Of a stretch of 21,437 bases of DNA, positions 20,089 to 21,437 are shown one piece after another (the first letter of the stretch is position 1; every line of letters begins with the position of its first letter). The position numbers and the translations under genes were made by a program. This DNA is from Halovivax sp. Its GTDB lineage: Archaea; Halobacteriota; Halobacteria; Halobacteriales; Natrialbaceae. The notes beneath the pieces were generated by a model. It was given only the letters and a program-made list of their open reading frames with translations, was not told the origin of the DNA and searched no databases. The DNA is taken from positions 1-21,437 of the forward strand of contig SKPV01000002.1 in NCBI GenBank assembly GCA_007119345.1, in the 5' to 3' direction.

Positions 20089-20098
20089 GAGTTATCGG
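20089..20098 (+). promoter_or_regulatory. TATA-like element of the aminotransferase gene
   Basis: GAGTTATCGG is centred about 27 bases before ATG 20121, supporting a leaderless message separate from the PHP-domain gene 104 bases upstream. Confidence 0.5.
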
Positions 20099-20120
20099 GT
20101 TCCGGGTCGCGCGTTCGGAC

Positions 20121-21242
20121 ATGACGGGCTTTTCCTCCCGGGTCGAACAGGTGTCGATCAGCGGCATTCGCGAGGTCTTCGAGGCGGCCGGCGAGGACGC
20201 GATCAACCTCGGGCTGGGCCAGCCGGACTTCCCGACGCCCGAACACGCCTCTCGGGCGGCGGTCGAGGCGATCGAGTCCCACGAGACGGACCCGTACACC
20301 TCGAACAAGGGGACCCGCGAGCTGCGGGAGGCGATCGTCGACACCTACGACCGCGAGTACGGGATCGGGATCGACCCGGGCGACGTCATCGCGACCGCTG
20401 GCGGCAGCGAGGCGCTGCACCTCGTGCTGGAGGCCCACGTCGACGTCGGCGAGGAGGTGCTCTTCCCGGATCCGGGGTTCGTCTCCTACGACGCGCTGAC
20501 GCGGATCGCCGGCGGGACGCCGAAGCCGGTCCCGCTGCGCGAGGACCTCACGCTCGACCCGGCGACGGTCGAAGAGGCGATCACCGACGACACTGCGGCG
20601 TTCGTCGTCAACAGCCCCGCGAACCCGACCGGGGCGGTCCAGTCCGAGGACGATATGCGCGAGTTCGCGCGCATCGCCGACGAACACGACGTCCTCTGCG
20701 TCTCCGACGAGGTCTACGAGCGGATCGTCTTCGAGGGCGAACACCGCTCGCCGCTCGAGTTCGCGAGCACGGACAACGTGGTGGTCGTGAGCGCCTGCTC
20801 GAAGACGTATTCCATGACCGGCTGGCGGCTGGGCTGGGTGACCGGCTCGAACCGCCGCATCGAGCGGATGCTCCGGGTCCATCAGTACGTCCAGGCCTGC
20901 GCGTCCGCGCCCGCCCAGTACGCCGCCGAGGCGGCCCTCTCGGGTCCCCAGGATGCCGTCGACGAGATGGTCGAGGCGTTCGAGCGCCGCCGGGACGTCG
21001 TCCTCGACGGTCTGGAGGACGCGGGCCTCGACGTGCCCACTCCCCAGGGCGCGTTCTACGCGATGCCCGAGGTTCCCGAGGGCTGGTGCGACGAGGTCAT
21101 CGACCGCGGCGTGATCGTCGTCCCCGGCGATGCGTTCGGCGAACACGGGGAGGGCTACGCCCGCATCTCCTACGCGACGGGGATGGACGAGCTGAAAGAA
21201 GCCCTGGAGATCATGGCCGACGCGACGCGAGCGGTCCGGTAA
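20121..21242 (+). CDS. Pyridoxal-phosphate aminotransferase, class I/II (aspartate aminotransferase-like)
   Basis: Moves an amino group between an amino acid and a 2-oxoacid. The 373 residues have the fold-type I signatures in order: GLGQPDFPTP (31-40), NPTG (168-171), D196 in VSDEVYE, which binds the cofactor ring nitrogen, the Schiff-base lysine K228 in SACSKTYSMTGWRLGW, and R348 in YARISYAT, which holds the substrate carboxylate. SKTYSMTGWRLGW is characteristic of the archaeal and Thermus-type aspartate or aromatic aminotransferase group (class I gamma). The exact amino acid cannot be read. ATG 20121 is set by the TATA spacing and by the normal N-terminal length. Confidence 0.93.
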   Translation: MTGFSSRVEQVSISGIREVFEAAGEDAINLGLGQPDFPTPEHASRAAVEAIESHETDPYTSNKGTRELREAIVDTYDREYGIGIDPGDVIATAGGSEALHLVLEAHVDVGEEVLFPDPGFVSYDALTRIAGGTPKPVPLREDLTLDPATVEEAITDDTAAFVVNSPANPTGAVQSEDDMREFARIADEHDVLCVSDEVYERIVFEGEHRSPLEFASTDNVVVVSACSKTYSMTGWRLGWVTGSNRRIERMLRVHQYVQACASAPAQYAAEAALSGPQDAVDEMVEAFERRRDVVLDGLEDAGLDVPTPQGAFYAMPEVPEGWCDEVIDRGVIVVPGDAFGEHGEGYARISYATGMDELKEALEIMADATRAVR

Positions 21243-21292
21243 TCCGTCGTAATGCGGGCCGTCAGGAAATCCGTCGGAACGCTGTCGGCCGG

Positions 21293-21437
21293 CTACCGTC
21301 GCTCGGATAACTCGGCGAGGAGATCCTCACACAGCTCCCCGGCCGCCTCCAGGCGGTCCGCGGCCGCCTCGTGATCGGGCGATCCCGCCTCGTCGAGCAG
21401 GTGCCGAACCTGTCGCAGTCGCTTCGCCGCGGTCGCC
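21293..21437 (-). CDS. 3' end of a short helical protein, unknown function
   Basis: A minus-strand frame enters from the right edge and ends at TAG 21293-21295, 50 bases after the aminotransferase stop, in convergent orientation. The 47 visible residues (including KRLRQVRHLLDEAGSPDHE and LEAAGELCEDLLAELSERR) have an i, i+3/i+4 Leu and Ala pattern and many charges, as in a helical bundle or coiled coil. Codon third positions are GC-rich as in real genes. It resembles small haloarchaeal helical proteins with a regular Leu pattern, but I cannot name the family. Confidence 0.55.
   Translation of the reverse strand, partial: ATAAKRLRQVRHLLDEAGSPDHEAAADRLEAAGELCEDLLAELSERR

Overview
This is a GC-rich archaeal window, almost certainly from a haloarchaeon (class Halobacteria). 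The predicted proteins are strongly acidic (rich in Asp and Glu, poor in Lys). Exported proteins carry Tat-type signals. A two-subunit 2-oxoacid:ferredoxin oxidoreductase of the halobacterial type is present. Most genes or gene groups have an AT-rich TATA-like element about 26-37 bases before the start codon and no Shine-Dalgarno sequence, the arrangement expected for leaderless or short-leader haloarchaeal transcripts. I do not name a genus.

Layout. (1) Bases 1-2675, minus strand: a tripartite tricarboxylate transporter operon, tctC-tctB-tctA, with tctA running off the left edge. (2) 3138-7658, minus strand: an AMP-forming short-chain acyl-CoA synthetase, a Tat-exported thioredoxin-fold lipoprotein with a CxxS site, and a tungsten-type aldehyde:ferredoxin oxidoreductase (AOR). 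(3) 7910-11432, plus strand: a GNAT acetyltransferase, the large subunit of methylmalonyl-CoA mutase and an aldo/keto reductase. (4) 11517-14467, minus strand: a MazG-like pyrophosphohydrolase, a small membrane protein with an internal duplication and an ABC exporter. (5) 14572-14873, minus strand: what looks like a frameshifted YbjQ-family gene. (6) 15025-15408, plus strand: methylmalonyl-CoA epimerase. (7) 15555-16199, minus strand: a small flavin reductase, divergent from (8) korAB at 16462-19079, plus strand. (9) 19237-21242, plus strand: a PHP-domain phosphoesterase and a class I/II aminotransferase. (10) The right edge holds the 3' end of a short minus-strand gene.

Shared biology. Several genes fit short-chain carboxylate and odd-chain carbon metabolism. 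AOR would oxidise an aldehyde to an acid and reduce ferredoxin. The acyl-CoA synthetase would activate an acid. The epimerase and mutase link propionyl-CoA-derived methylmalonyl-CoA to succinyl-CoA. KorAB makes an acyl-CoA (probably succinyl-CoA) and reduced ferredoxin, and the flavin reductase could exchange electrons with a carrier. The transporter could bring in a carboxylate. The individual assignments rest on motifs; the joint pathway is inference.

The most unusual feature is the non-coding DNA. At least five gene borders carry different short tandem repeats: 36 bp x3 behind the AOR gene, 29/30 bp x2 across the stop of the thioredoxin gene, 31 bp x3 in the acyl-CoA synthetase/GNAT divergent region, 27 bp x5 with an alternating A/B pattern between two minus-strand genes, and degenerate 35-38 bp units between the flavin reductase and korA. 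Weaker doublets lie at 10501 and 15421. Some copies carry TATA-like elements, so duplication may be making or multiplying promoters. I found no CRISPR array, tRNA, rRNA or insertion sequence. No complete new defence-type system is visible.
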